64,000 bases of DNA, taken from assembly GCF_002776525.5 (NCBI RefSeq), contig NC_045441.1, forward strand, positions 129,322,740-129,386,739. Reading direction: 5' to 3'. The stretch comes from Piliocolobus tephrosceles (taxonomy: Eukaryota > Chordata > Mammalia > Primates > Cercopithecidae). Positions within the stretch are counted from its first letter, which is position 1, and each line of letters opens with the position of its first letter. The notes under the pieces are model-generated. The model was not told the DNA's origin. It was given only the letters and a program-made list of their open reading frames with translations, and searched no databases. Shown one piece after another: positions 35,336-47,810 of the stretch. A program made the position numbers and the translations under genes.

Positions 35336-36078
35336 TCTTGAAGATGTTATCTACCCAGTGACTTTTATGGGAATGACAAAAGGTCACAGCTTCGGGATTA
35401 GTTAGGACAAGGAAGGATGTGAAGGGACATGAGTTGGTGTGGAAATGCCAAGTATGGGTGGAAGGGGGATGAGCAGATAGGCGGGGTCAAAGCTGCAGGC
35501 CCTCTGAGTGGACTCCCTGGGTTCCAGGAGCAGGGAGCCAGTGCAGAGAGGGTGGGAAAAGAAGTCAGACTCCTTTACTGCCAGATTTGCTTCTTTCTCC
35601 ATGTGAACACTCCACGGACTTCCAGAAGCATTGATCCTCTGCCCTAGTGTCCCCAGATTGAGGGACAAATAGATTTCTTGAGTTCCCAGAGGAAACAGAT
35701 TCTGAGATGAGACTGGATGCAGAGGATGGCCCCAGGATCTGTCACTGATGGGGAGTGCAGGGAACAGGTGGGGCAGAGGGAGGAGCCTCAGTCGATCCCA
35801 GGATCCCACAGGGAGCTCTGGAGCTGGGATGGCCCTTCAGAGCTGCCCTGAATTGGAGCTAGGGGACCACACCTGGGCATTGACCAGTCCTTAACATGGG
35901 CTGTCCTGCAGGAAAGGGGTGACCTTGAGCAGGGAGGGCAATTCCTGGAGAGGGACTCAACTAAGAGCAGCCATCAGCCACCCATGTCTCCAGCAACGGA
36001 GGAATGAGCACCCACAGAACCCAGTACTGAGGATGGGTCATTTACATAACAAAGGATCAGTGGTTGCCTGTTCGCATT
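35336..36078. other. unique intergenic DNA, nothing identified
   Basis: G-rich plus strand with no repeat match or convincing gene. Confidence 0.45.
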
Positions 36079-36103
36079 TTGTTTCACATTATTTTAATTT
36101 TTT

Positions 36104-36207
36104 AATGGAATGCTTCATGAATTTGCATGTCATTCTTGCACAGTGGCCATGCTAATCTTCTCTGTATCATTCCAATTTTTTGGTATATGTGCTGTCAAAG
36201 CAAGCAC
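36104..36207 (-). pseudogene. retroposed U6 snRNA pseudogene
   Basis: On the minus strand the sequence follows U6 along its length: TGCTTGCTTTGACAGCACAT, TGGAATGATACAGAGAAGAT, TAGCATGGCCACTGTGCAAG, ATGACATGCAAATTCATGAA, ending GCATTCCATT. Many base changes relative to U6 and no visible U6-type upstream promoter indicate a dead copy. An A-rich tail on its 3' side (36092-36103, T-rich on the plus strand) and flanking duplication TTGTTTCACATTA (36079-36091 and 36208-36220) show LINE-1-mediated insertion. Confidence 0.95.
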
Positions 36208-36220
36208 TTGTTTCACATTA

Positions 36221-37514
36221 GATGATAAAGGCATTGAGGGAAAGACTTGCTCTTCCAACTCTCCGTATCCCCCACAATGCACTTGCTCATGATAAAATCA
36301 GGGCCTCCCCAGACAGGATTACCAGTTGCACCTGTAATGCCCACATCTAACGTCCTACCTGGCACAGGGATGCCGGCATAATAAATGGGGCTGCAGAGGA
36401 GCATCATCCTGGCTTGGGATTCCTCGTCTTTCTAGATTGCTGAAAATCAGGATCTGAGGGCCACGGAGCACTCAGAATCACCACCAACTGTTGACCCAGA
36501 ACCTTTAGAACAGTGGGTCTCAGAGAGTGTCTCCCTAGCTCGAGACGTTAGGCTTCAGCAAAGAGGCACAAGTGCAGGCGAAGGCAGCCTGGAGCCATGG
36601 CTCTGCATGGGCCCTCGCCTGGCCAAGGCATAGGTCAGGACAAGAGCAGGAAGGAAGGAGTATGAGAGGTCAGTGTATCCATCCAAGGGCTCGACCTGGC
36701 CAGGGGACAAGGCAGAGGAGCCAGGCAGGCCCTGCTGCTCAGCACAGCCGCAATGCCACCTGAGATGAGGTGTGACAAAGGTGCCCGTCAGTGTCCCTCC
36801 TCCTGTTCTATACTAAGGGTCTCTGTGCCAGTTGTCAGTTCCTTATTGCAGTTGAAGGGAGGTGCACTCCCTTTCATTCTGGGTGCTACTTTGTTGGCTG
36901 AGAAAAAACAAGCTGCAGCCCAAGCCGCCCCCCTATGTGAGAAAGAGAAGTGAAACAGGCTGTGGGCTGGGCAACAGGAGGCTGACTGCGAGAGACCTGC
37001 AGATGTCAAGCCTTTGCTGGCTTGCTCTGGCAGCACAACAGCATACGAAGAAAACCAAAGTGGCTCTCTCATTAGCCAGTTCCTGGAAGAGGAATGGTTC
37101 CATTTCTACGACCACTCAAGCAGCAGCGATTTATTGAAACCGATCCACACTCAGGTCCCAGAAGATATAGTCCCTGCCTGAAAGGCACTAGAGCCCAGTT
37201 AGGGAGAGTAGCGTATCTCACCTGAAAAAAACAGCAAATGGACATGACCTGCAAAATCAGGGACTGAATTATGTGAGCCAGTCTCGAGGCGCAGTCCGTC
37301 AGGGAAGAACTCACCATGAAGACTCCCGAAGATCACAAAGAGGAGGCCAGAAGTGAGGAAAGGCTCCAGAGGCCAGGAGAGGGCATGGGGTAGGGGGCAT
37401 GAAACTGCAGGAACAGAAGCCTGGAAGCAGAGACCACAGTGAAGAAACGGGCCTTGCTACAGCCCTGCACCCGAGCCAGGCGCGTGGGTCGAGGCTGCCT
37501 CGAGAAGTCCCCGC
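36221..37514. other. unique intergenic DNA, nothing identified
   Basis: Moderate GC. Short frames of 60-94 codons overlap on both strands without a domain or splice pattern. Confidence 0.45.
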
Positions 37515-37631
37515 GGCACGGTTGCCACATAAAAGAAAAGATGCTCAGTTAAATTTGAATTTCAGCTAATCTGTAAATAATATTTACCATAGGTATGCCC
37601 CACACAATGCAAAACTTTTTTCTAAAATATC

Positions 37632-37938
37632 TGGTTGAGCATGGTGGCTCACGCGTGAAATTCCAACACTTCGGGAACACCGAGGCAGGGGAATCAGTTG
37701 AGTCCAGGGGTTTGAGACCAGACTAGATAACATGGTGAGACCCTAATTCTACAAAAAATACAAAAATTAGGTGGGCATGCTGGCACACACTGGTAGTCCC
37801 AGCTACCAGCTACTCAGGACACTGAGGTGGGAGAATCGCTTGAGCCCAGGAGATCGAGGCTGCAGTGAGCCGTGATTGCATCGTCACACTCCACCCCGGG
37901 CAACAGAGTAAGACTCTGTCTAAAAAAGAAATAAAATA
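37632..37938 (+). repeat. AluJ-like
   Basis: Sense Alu with a diverged 5' arm. Confidence 0.95.
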
Positions 37939-38245
37939 GGCTAGGCACAGTGGCTCACACCTGTAATCCCAGCATTTTGGGAGGCCGAGGTGGGCAGATC
38001 ACCTGAGGCCAGGAATACAAGACCAGCCTGGCTAACACGGCAAAACCCTGTTTCTACTAAAAATACAAAAATTAGCTAGACATGGTAGCACATGTCTGTA
38101 ATCCCAGCTACTAGAGAGGCTGAGCCAGGAGAATTACTTGAACCCGGCGGGCAGAGGTTGCAGTGAGCCAAGATCGCACCACTGCACTCCAGCCTGGGCA
38201 ACAGAGCAAGACTCCATCTCAAAAATAAATAAATAAACAAATAAA
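37939..38245 (+). repeat. Alu with (AAAT)n tail
   Basis: Sense Alu directly following another Alu, likely inserted in its A-tail. Confidence 0.95.
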
Positions 38246-38359
38246 TTCAAATATTATCCACTGTTTAACTGAAATTCAAATTTACCTGGGCATCCTATAT
38301 TTGATTTGCTAAATCGAGCAACCCTCCTCCTGGAGTTATATTTTACAGTCGCTCACTTG

Positions 38360-38695
38360 ATACTCAGTACTTCCCTATGAGGCAGCTCTCTTACCACCAT
38401 CATTCCCATTTCACAGGTGAGAAAACCGAATCACAGAGTTGTCCACAGTCATGCAAGTAGTGCATCTGTTTCCACAGTCTGCGCTCCTAAACCTCTAAGT
38501 GACTACTAGAGTTTGGGATCCATCAGTCCTCGATCCAGAGTGTGGCTCTGCCACTTCTTAGGTGTATGACCTTTGGCAAGTCACTTAATCTCACTGAGCC
38601 TCAGTTTCCTCTTCTGGGAATAATAACAATTCCTGACTTACAGAGTTTTGTGAGAGTGAGGTAACTGAACAAATGGGAAGTGATTCATACATGGT
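38360..38695. repeat. two MIRs in opposite orientation
   Basis: Antisense MIR-like sequence (CCCATTTCACAGGTGAGAAA) at 38365-38495 is followed by sense MIR sequence (GACCTTTGGCAAGTCACTTA, CTGAGCCTCAGTTTCCTCTT) at 38510-38690. Confidence 0.7.
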
Positions 38696-38698
38696 ACT

Positions 38699-38749
38699 TT
38701 GATGATGATGACGGTGATGATGATGGTGATGATGATGATGATGATGATA
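38699..38749 (+). repeat. (GAT)n microsatellite
   Basis: Imperfect GAT/GGT trinucleotide run of about 50 bases. Confidence 0.95.
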
Positions 38750-39567
38750 AGCCTTGGGGCATGTAGAGTCATTGATGAGACTAGAGAAAATGACACGCCT
38801 GTGCAGCCTCCGTGGCCATTCCCTTGCCTTCACATGCCTGCCTCCACCCTAGTCCTCTCCCTGCTCCCTAAACATAGACACAGGGCTGGCCCCAGGCCCC
38901 GTGTGTAACAGGCTTCCTGCCCAAAGCCACCAGGAGCCTCAGAGCCCAGAGCTCGTGTTGCTGGTGGCTGGAGTTTACTGCTTGGACTTCTAGCCCAGGT
39001 TCCCGATTATGAGCAGACCAGGGCTTTCTACTTGTCCGACAGCCCCTCCAATCACTGCCCAGGTGTGCCTACATCCTAGTTCTTGCTGCCACCAGGAAAA
39101 AATCCAATCCATGAAGCACTGTGCACCCACCTACAACTACGGATGATAAACGGTTTCCCCTCCCTGTTATATAACTCAGCCTGCCATGTGCCTGCTCTGA
39201 ACCACTTCAATCTAAGTATCTGATGAGTAAGATCAAGACAGAAAATATCTGTTGATTAGGTTTTGTTTCTGTCACTTCTTGCCTTCTCAGGACAAGTCAG
39301 GTCTAGAGGTTAATTTCCGGTCCTTCAGCTTCCCACCCTGAAGCCTCCTCCCTGCTCCAAGTCAGTTTAGCAATGGGACACACCCAACAAACTGCCCCGC
39401 CTTCTCACACCTGGCCTAGGGTGTCCAAGGTGCTGGGGAATCTAGCCCTTAGCAAAGATTACCTTCTCCCTAGTACCAGGATTATTTCAATGTTTTTTCC
39501 TTATGTTTTGTTTTGTTCTACCATCAATGTTCCACTCAGCTATTAATCCTAGCAAGTAAACTAAAAA
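38750..39567. other. unique intergenic DNA, nothing identified
   Basis: No repeat or gene recognised. Confidence 0.45.
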
Positions 39568-39861
39568 GGCCGGGCACAATCTGTAATCTCAGGCTTACAC
39601 CTGTAATCCCAGCACTTTGGAAGGCCAAGGCAGGTGGATCTCTTGAGCCCAGGAGTTTGAGACCAGCCTGGGCAACATGGCAAAACCCCATCTCTGCAAA
39701 AAATTAGCTGGACATGGTGGCATGTGCTTGTGGTTCAGCTACTGGGAGGCTGAGGCAGGAGAATTACCTGAGTCCAGGAGGTCAAGGCTGCAGTAAGCCA
39801 TGATTGTACCACTGCACTCCAGCCTGGGTGACAGAGTGAGACACTGTCTTAAAAATAAATA
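39568..39861 (+). repeat. Alu
   Basis: Sense Alu with a rearranged start (ACAATCTGTAATCTCAGGCT). Confidence 0.93.
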
Positions 39862-40165
39862 GGCCGGGTGCAGTGGCTTGCGCCTGTAATCCCAACACTT
39901 TGGGAGGCCAAGGCGGGCGGATCACGAGGTCAGGAATTCAAGACTAGCCTAGCCAACATGGTGAAACCCCATCTCTACTAAAAATACAAAAATTAGCTGG
40001 GCATGTTGGTGGGTGCCTGTAATCCCAGCTACTCGGGAGGCTGAGTCAGAAGAATAGTTTGAATCTGGGAGGCGGAGGTTGCAGTGAGCTGAGATCGTGC
40101 CACTGCACTCCAGCCTGGGCAACACAGCAAGACTCCGTCTCAGAAATAAATAAATAAACTTTAAA
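39862..40165 (+). repeat. Alu with (AAAT)n tail
   Basis: Full-length sense Alu in the tail of the previous one. Confidence 0.95.
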
Positions 40166-42169
40166 AATGTATGGTCAGTTTTCTTATTGGAACTACGTCT
40201 ACCTCCTCGGGTGGAAAGAGCTCATTCTTCCATGATCAAGCCCTGACCTTCAAGTAACCCCCTGAGATTCCTGACTCAGTTTGACCTGACTCTTCTTTTC
40301 TTCCAGGCAGTGCTTTAGGCAGCATGAAGACTGCAGAGAAAGAGAGACCAGATTTCTGCTCTCAAGGCGTGAATAATAGTCTTGACCCAGATTCTAACTA
40401 TGTGGTCACTCCTAGTCTCTTTTTAACTCACTTTCTTATCTTGATTCTTAGAACCAACACACCTGGCTCTGGAACTCTCACAAGCTGTGGTTCTATGGTC
40501 TCCTGACTTCCAACTCTCCGTTCCTGTCCTTCTCACCTATGTGAGTTTCCAGCCTTTAGACACTCCCTGCGCTAATGCTGAGTCCTGCCCCAAGACCCTC
40601 AGCTGCCCACCCTGCAACACTGACAATGCGCAGAGTCCAACCATCTGGCCCTCATAAAATGTCCCAGGCTCCATGCCAAGTTGTGCTACAGATTGCTTGG
40701 CCATCAGTTCCCTAGGAAACTGTAGGCTGGACTGGCTGCCAAGTCAATGGAGGGTTTCAGCCATGTGGTTGGCCACCTGGGCAGAAGCCTTGCTGATTGC
40801 CTTCTTATCTGGTAGTTCCCCTTCCTGAGCCTTGGTGCCCAACCCTATCTGAGTCACCTGGGCTTTGGAAACCTGTTCCTTTGGAGTTCCAGTCCTTCTA
40901 GGTCACAAGCACCTTGAATATCTGTGAGGGCCTGCCTTCATTCTTTTGATCTCTTTGCTGGTGTTCCTCCTGGATGTACTTGGCCTATAACAGCTGGCCT
41001 TCAAACACTGGTGAACCTGTCCCCAGAACCCAAGTCTGAGTCAGCAGAGTCTTGGTAACTTTCCCTAGTTCAACAAAAACCCACAGCTATACCACAGTCC
41101 TGCCTGCACTCACACCCTCCACCCACCTGCCCACTTATTCATTCAACAAATGTTTGTGGAGTATGTGTGTTGGAGCCAGATGATGTGAAAGTTGACGTTT
41201 CCCAACAAGGAAAGGACAAGACATGATTCCTGGCCTAGAGGAGCTCACAGCCAAAGTGGAGGCATCAGAATAAACATAATCCCTTTCAAAATGTGAAAAG
41301 GGTCACAGCAGGGTTGGAACAAGTACCAGGGGAACACCTGGAAAGGGCATCTAACTCACACCCATGGGACAGGGAATGTCTGCATGAAGAGTGATGTGAA
41401 ATCTAAGCTGAATCCAAAAACAGCAGCAAGAGCTGGTAAATGGTTGGGGGTGCTCCAGATTTAATGCATGAAAACTCAAGGAGAAAAGGCAACTAAAAAT
41501 AGGAAACTGCAAACGTCAACATAATTGGGGCAGTGGGAGAAGTGAGCAGGGCTTCACCCGAAAGAAGGAGTTAGTTGGCATCTGAGGAGAGTGGGAGGCC
41601 ACTGGGGTTCTAAGCAGCACCCACTCCACCTATTCTTCTCTTCACAATAGGATCTACGCTTTAGGAAACTCACTTTGCTATCATGATGGAAAATGAATGA
41701 GAGGGAAGGCAAGATCCTGAGTAGGAAGAACAGAGAAGACTGTGACAGGATACCAAGACTGAAATGACAATGGCCCGAACCACAGGAGTAATACAAAATA
41801 CTGGGAGCCTAAGACCAAAGGGACTTGATCATTGACTGTGCATGCGCTGCAAGGGGAAGGGAGGAGACTGTAGCGATGCCAGGAATCTAGGCTGATGGAG
41901 CCAGACGGTGCTGTGAACTGTCACCAGGGAATAGGGGAGGAGGGGCAGGTTTGTGGCATGGGGGATGGGAGACAAGGTTCAGACAGGAAGGACAGTGTTG
42001 AGTTTGAGGTGGTTACAGGACATCCTGTGAGGGGGCTGTGTGTCTCCAAAGCGATCTTGGCCAGTGAGAAAGTCTGAGAGATATCAGCAAACCCATGAAC
42101 TCTGTAGAAAGAGAAGAGCAGAAGGCGGTCTGGAAACATCAGCTAAGAGACAGACAGAAATTGACATAA
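40166..42169. other. unique intergenic DNA with L2-like patch
   Basis: 41135-41270 (ATTCATTCAACAAATGTTTG, TGGCCTAGAGGAGCTCACAG) resembles an L2/MIR-associated end. 41600-41780 may be a further old repeat. The remainder shows nothing. Confidence 0.45.
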
Positions 42170-43140
42170 TCTCAAAGTGTCTCCTATACATGACACTTAC
42201 TAGTTACATAGAAAGAAGTAACTTTACAGTGGAGAAGCCTGGTAGACACCACCTTCCCTGAGTGATCAAAGTTATCAGGAGTAATGAGACAGGTAGACAT
42301 TGTATGCCTCCTGATGGGCTGCACCAAGAAGGACACAACATCACTTCTGTAGTATTCCTGCCAAAAATGTATACTCTAAATGATTATGTATGTCTAATGA
42401 GGGAACATCAGGCAAAACCATACTGAAGGACATATATACAAAATAACTGGCCTGTGCTCTTCAAAAATACCAAGGTCATAAAAAAGAAAGACTGAAGAAC
42501 TGTTCTGGATCATAGGAGACTAAAAAACAAACATGACAGCTAAATAATTCAATGTATGATCCTAGATTTGATTCTGGACCAGAAAAAAAAAAAAAAAAGA
42601 GGTTTTTTTGCTACAATTCCTTTGTGACAATTAGCAAAATTTGAAATAAAGTTTATACATTAGACAATAGTACTATATCTGTTATTTTTCTAATTTTGAT
42701 CACTGCACTGTGTAAGATAATGCCTTTTTTTTCTGAGACAGAACTTTGCTCTTGTTGCCCAGGCTGGAGTGCAGTGGTGTGATCTTGGCTTACTGAAACC
42801 TCTGCCTCCAGGGTTCAAGCGACTATCTTGCCACAGCCTCCTGAGTAGCTGGGATTACAGGAATGCACCATCACACCCAGCTAAACTTTTTTTTTTTTTT
42901 TTTTGTATTTTTAGTAGAGATGGGATTTCACCATGTTGGCCAGGCTGATCTTGAACTCCTGACCTCAGGCGATCCACCCACTGCAGCCTCCCAAAGTGCT
43001 GGGATTAGAGGCAAGAGCCACTGTGCCTGGCCAATAAAATGCCTTTTTAAGGTAATACTAATGGAACTATTTAGGGGAAAAGGAGAATTATGTCTGCAAC
43101 TTATTGTCTATGATTCAGAAAAAAAGGTAATATGAACAGA
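42170..43140 (+). repeat. old LINE-1 (L1M) 3' UTR split by an Alu
   Basis: L1M 3' UTR landmarks: CACTTCTGTAGTATTCCTGC, TGATTCTGGACCAGAAAAAA, TTAGACAATAGTACTATATC, AATGGAACTATTTAGGGG. An antisense Alu (42722-43032) lies inside, flanked by AATGCCTTTTT. Confidence 0.7.
42722..43032 (-). repeat. Alu inside L1M
   Basis: Antisense Alu with a central T-run at 42888-42904 and AATGCCTTTTT duplication. Confidence 0.95.
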
Positions 43141-43168
43141 TAGATGACAGATAGAGAGTAATAAGGCA

Positions 43169-43482
43169 GGCTAAGCACAGCGTCTCACACCTGTTAATCC
43201 CAGCATTTTGGGAAGCCAAGAGAGGGTCGCCTGAGCCTAGGAGTTTGAGACCAGCCTGGGTAACATGGGGAAACCCCAACTCAACAAAAAATAAAAAATT
43301 AAAAAAAAATTAGCTGGGCCTGGTGGCACATGCCTGTAGTCCCAGCTATTTGGGAAGGTGAGGTTCGAGGATCACTTGGGCCTAAGAGGTCAAGGCTACA
43401 GTGAGCTGTGATCATACCACTGTACTTCAGTCTGGGCAACAGAGCAAGAACCTGTGTTAAAAATAAAAAATAAAATAATAAA
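43169..43482 (+). repeat. AluJ-like
   Basis: Diverged sense Alu with an A/T-mixed tail. Confidence 0.9.
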
Positions 43483-43566
43483 GCAAATGTGATAAATTGT
43501 TAACATCTGGGGAATCTGAGTACAGGTAGGCTGGCATTCTTCATAGCATTCTTTCTTACTTTTCTC

Positions 43567-43860
43567 TTTTTTTTTTTTTTTGAGATGGACTCTTGCTCTG
43601 TTGCCCAGGCTGGAGTGCAATGCTGTGATCTCTGCTTACTGCAGCCTCCACCTTCCGGGTTGAAGCGATTCTCCTGTCTCAGCCTCCTGAGTAGCTGGGA
43701 TTACAGGTCCCCACCACCACACCTGGCTAGTTTTTTTGCATTTTTAGTGGAGATGGGGTTTCATCATGTTGGACAGGCTGGTTTCAAACTCCTGACTTCA
43801 AGTGATCCACCTGCCTTGGCCAAAGTGCTGGGATTGCAGGTGTGAGCCATCATGTCTGGC
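43567..43860 (-). repeat. Alu with target-site duplication
   Basis: Antisense Alu flanked by TCTTTCTTACTTTTCT on both sides (left copy near 43550, right copy from 43862). Confidence 0.95.
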
Positions 43861-44449
43861 ATCTTTCTTACTTTTCTATAAGTGTGAAATTATTTTGAGG
43901 TATTAAATACTAAATATTTATTACATAGAGTTGAAACCCGACTTATTGTTCCTCTAAGAATTTCAACTCCTATCCCTACTCTTTCCTTCCCCTCCACTTT
44001 GCAGTGCCACTATGCCTTCAAACAACATTCTCTCCTTTTCTAATTATTATTGTGATAAAAAGATGTAACATTAAATTTACCATTTTTAAGTATAGAGTTC
44101 AGTAGTGTTCAGTTAATTTACATTGTTGTGTGACAGATCTCTTGCAAGCCTGTAGTTATTTAAATAAAAGTTTTTTAAAAAAAGCAAGAAAATGGCAGCA
44201 GAAGAGGAACCCTAGGAGGAGACAGAAAGAAGAGTCACAGAGGTAGAAGAAGAAAAATAGAAGACTGTGATGTGGCAATAGCCAAGGCAGGAGAGAATGT
44301 CAATAGGGGCCTGTGGCCCGAAAGGTCATCGCAGCAGACACGTCACATAAATGTCAGGAAGAGACAAAAGGGACAAAGCATAATGCCCCAAGTTTGCTCT
44401 AGAAAGGATCTTCTCCTTCCGCTTTCCACAGGTGCTCCTGGTAGGAAGG
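43861..44449. other. AT-rich intergenic DNA
   Basis: No gene; 44030-44170 looks like decayed LINE sequence. Confidence 0.4.
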
Positions 44450-44808
44450 TGATATGGCTTGGCTGTGTCCCCACCCAAATCTCCTATTGAATTGTAGCTC
44501 CCATAATTCCCACGTGTTGTGGGAGGGACCTGGTGGGAGGTCATTGAATCATGGGGGCAGGATTTTCCTGTGCTATTCTTGTGATAGTGGATGAGTCTCA
44601 TGAGCTCTGATGGTTTTATAAAGGGCAGTTCCCATACATATACTCACTTGCCTGCTGCCATGTAAGACATGTCTTTGCTCCTTCTTCACTTTCCACCATG
44701 ATTGTGAGGCCTCCCAGCCATGTAGAACTGTTAGTCCATTAAACTTTTTCTTTATAAATTACCCAGTCTCTGGTATTTCTTCATAACAGTATGAAAATGG
44801 ACTAATAC
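44450..44808 (+). repeat. THE1/MST-type MaLR solo LTR
   Basis: Complete sense LTR: TGATATGGCTTGGCTGTG, ATCATGGGGGCAGG, CTGATGGTTTTATAAAGGGC (promoter region), TCCATTAAACTTTTTC (poly-A region) and end GAAAATGGACTAATAC. No internal part. Confidence 0.92.
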
Positions 44809-45441
44809 TAAAGGGAAGCCTAGAATATTATTTGAAACTATTAACTCCATATGTGGCTGAGGTAGATACCACAGGGTGGGCTGTGCTTTGGTTGGGAAGG
44901 TGTTTTGTGGGCCCACTGGGTATGTACAGGCGAGGCTCTCCAACACCCACCCTCGCCTTCCCATGAAAGGTAAAGGTGAGTCAAAGGGTCCAGCATAGAG
45001 AGAAAGAGTTACTTCCATGGGCCCCTGGTGACCTCAGGGATAGGATTCTGGGGTGGGCCTTGGGATTAAAAGAAGCTAAGATAATTTTAGGAAATTTCAT
45101 ATAGGAAGCAAAGGAGCTTGAGCAGGAGATGGTGGCCAGGAAGAGACGCTGCTGGTATGACGCTCCCTGGGGCTAGCTGGCCACGGCCTCAGAAGCATGC
45201 GGGTGGTGTCTTGTTTCCTTTGCTTTCTCTTCCATAATTCTTTGGAATTTTCCAGAGACTTTAATAACAGACTCTCTCATCCAGTGGCATGGGGTAGGTG
45301 AGTGGTGTCCCTGGGTGTGAAGACAAGGTGGCATGTTTACATCTGAGGCTGATGTAAATTAGAGAGCTTGGGCAGCCCACAGGTGATTAAGAAATAGGGA
45401 TAAGACCAGGTATTTAGAGAGAAAATGGAGACATACATCCG
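44809..45441. other. unique intergenic DNA, nothing identified
   Basis: No repeat or gene recognised. Confidence 0.45.
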
Positions 45442-45577
45442 GCCAGGCGCGGTGGCTCATGCCTGTAATTCCAGCACTTTGGGAGGCTGAGGTGGGCAGA
45501 CTGCCTAAGCTCAGGAGTTTGAGACCAGCCTGGGAAACATAGTGAAACCCCGTCTCTACTAAAAATACAAAAATCAG
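45442..45577 (+). repeat. left half of an Alu
   Basis: Sense left monomer that stops in the A-rich linker, where the next Alu starts. No matching right arm follows that Alu. Confidence 0.9.
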
Positions 45578-45878
45578 GACCAGGCATGGTGGCTCATGCC
45601 TGTAATCCTGCACTTTGGGAGGCCGAGGCTGGCAGACCACGAGGTCAAGAGATCAAGACCATCCTGGCCAACATGGTGAAACTCCGTCTCTACTAAAAGT
45701 ACACAAATTAGCTGGGTGTGGTGGCATGTGCCTGTAGTCCCAGCTACTCGGGAGGCTGAGGCAGGAGAATTGCTTGAACCCGGGAGGCAGAGGTGGCAGT
45801 GAGCCGAGATTGCACCACTGCACTCCAGCCTGGTGACAGAGCGAGACTTTGTCTCAAAGAAAAAAAAAAAAAAAACAC
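45578..45878 (+). repeat. Alu
   Basis: Full-length sense Alu inserted in the linker of the preceding half element. Confidence 0.95.
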
Positions 45879-46289
45879 ATAGGCAGGAAGAGTCATCTGC
45901 CTAGAGGGAAAGGGTTTTCTTTTGTTTCAAGATGGAAAAGACTTCAAAGTATTTAGTTGATGATGAGAAAAAAAAAAAATTAAAGAGTAAAGATTTAAGA
46001 GAGACAACGCCTTCCCAACCAAAGCCCAGATGCCGGATTTGGTTGGTTCTTAAACACTCTAGCTTGAAAAGAACACCACACCACCACACCACCATGAGAC
46101 AGGGGACTAGCCCGCACACCTGCTCAGGGTGATGCTCTGGAGTCCCAGCGCCATCAATTTTACCTTGAGCCTCACGAACCAATTGACTCAATCATTAAGC
46201 CCAGGCCTCTCTACTGTACCCACCCCACCCGGGGGTGTGGGGCCCTCTGATGAACAGGAGACATTAAAGCAAATGAACGTTGACTCATA

Positions 46290-46450
46290 GCCTACTAAGC
46301 TTACATACTTGATTATGTTTCACTTTCCCAGTAGTCCTGAGTAGGCATTACTATTCCCATTGTAAAGATGAATACACTAAGGCTCAGAGAAATTCTATAT
46401 CAAGCAGGAAAAGGCAGAACAGGGAACCAAACCTGGATCGTATTTCAGCA
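46290..46450 (-). repeat. MIR
   Basis: Antisense MIR: GTAGGCATTACTATTCCCAT, then GATGAATACACTAAGGCTCA. Confidence 0.7.
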
Positions 46451-46914
46451 TTCATTTTCCTATCATTCCAGACCTCAGGGAATATATTCTAATGCCCCCA
46501 GAGACAAGAATATTATGTCCCAATACCTCTGGAATTAGAGAAAGATGACCAGGCTTTTTCCTGATACCTCCCTAGATTTTCACAATTACAGAAACATGGT
46601 CCTCTACCTCCGGAACCACAGAAACCTGAACCTACATAACCTGTCCAACTTGCTTCTCTCGAAACCCAGAAACTTTCTACAGTTGCTCCTGAAGTTTCTC
46701 ACCTGTCGTGGAACTTCAGAGCTGCTGAGAGCTGCAGTAACATAAAAAAGCAGAGAGAAGACAGCTGGTCTGGTTGAAGGGGTGGGAAGGGGACAGGGAA
46801 GCCCTTGCTTGGACTCTTAGCTCCAGTTATTCCCATTAAACTTGAGGTGCCTCCAGAAACCCCAGCACTTCTCTGAACACAGTTTAACAATCACAGCTAT
46901 TAATCAGTTTTGGT
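46451..46914. other. unique intergenic DNA, nothing identified
   Basis: A 66-codon frame at 46545-46745 has no recognised homologue. Confidence 0.4.
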
Positions 46915-47220
46915 TTTTTTTGTTTTTGTTTTTTTTTGAGACGGAGTTTTACTCTTGTTGCCCTGGCTAGAGTGCAATGGCATGATCTCGGCTCACTGCA
47001 ACCTCTGTCTTCCAGATTCAAGCGATTCTCCTACCTCAGCCTCCCAAGTAGTTGGGATTACAGGCATGCACCACCATGCCTGGCTAATTTTTATTTTTAA
47101 TAGAGACAGGGTTTTTCTATGTTGGTCAGGCTGGCCTCAAACTGCCAACCTCAGGTGATCCACCTGCCCCAGGCTCCCAAAATGATGGGATTACAGGCGT
47201 GAGCCACCATGCCTGGTCTT
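46915..47220 (-). repeat. Alu
   Basis: Antisense full-length Alu. Confidence 0.95.
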
Positions 47221-47439
47221 TTTTTCTTTTTTTTTTAAATGAAAATTTTGAAGCTCAAAAAAGTAAAGTGGCCTGCCTAGGGTTACAAAGAGAGCTTAAA
47301 TGAACTACAAACCCCAATAACTGTTTATTTCACAGCTACTAAATCCAGCTTTCTCTGATAGACTGCTAGCTGCTTAACCCAACCCAATACCAATGCCCCT
47401 TCTCCCACTTAGTAACAAACCCCACATTTATTCAGAGTA

Positions 47440-47810
47440 ACTCTGTCCCCTGGACTAAATTTCCCAGCCTTTCTTCAATTTGGACTGGCCATGTTAAGTT
47501 CCAGCCAACAGTTGTAAGCAAAAATATAGTATGGTTCTTTCAGGAAGAAGAACATAGGCCCTTCTTCTCCCTTCCCTCTGTCCTGCTGCCTGGAAGTCAG
47601 ATGTGATGGCTGGAGCTCCAGCAGTCAATTTGGACCATGAGGACGAAACACAGCTTAGGGAGGGCAGTCAGAAAACCAGAGAGTCTGAGTGATGAGGATG
47701 CTGACATAATAGACCTCAACTATATACATGAGAAACAATTTTATATATCTTGTTTAAGTTGTGATTGTTGCAGCTGAATCTAAACTAACTGGTAAAAATC
47801 AAGAATTGCT
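47440..47810 (+). repeat. LTR-like remnant, family uncertain
   Basis: GTGATGGCTGGAGCTCCAGC, TTTGGACCATGAGGACGAAA, then AACAATTTTATATATCTTGT and AGCTGAATCTAAACTAACTG resemble the 3' half of an old LTR. Low certainty. Confidence 0.45.

Larger units (their letters stand above)
37515..38335. mobile_element. palindromic DNA-transposon fossil with two Alus in the loop
   Basis: The left arm GGTTGCCACATAAAAG...TTAAATTTGAATTTCAGC (37519-37590) is the inverted copy of the right arm CTGAAATTCAAATTTACCTG...CGAGCAACC (38247-38322). Two sense Alus (37632-37938 and 37939-38245) occupy the centre. I recognise the palindromic sequence from mammalian genomes but do not assert the family name. Confidence 0.75.
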
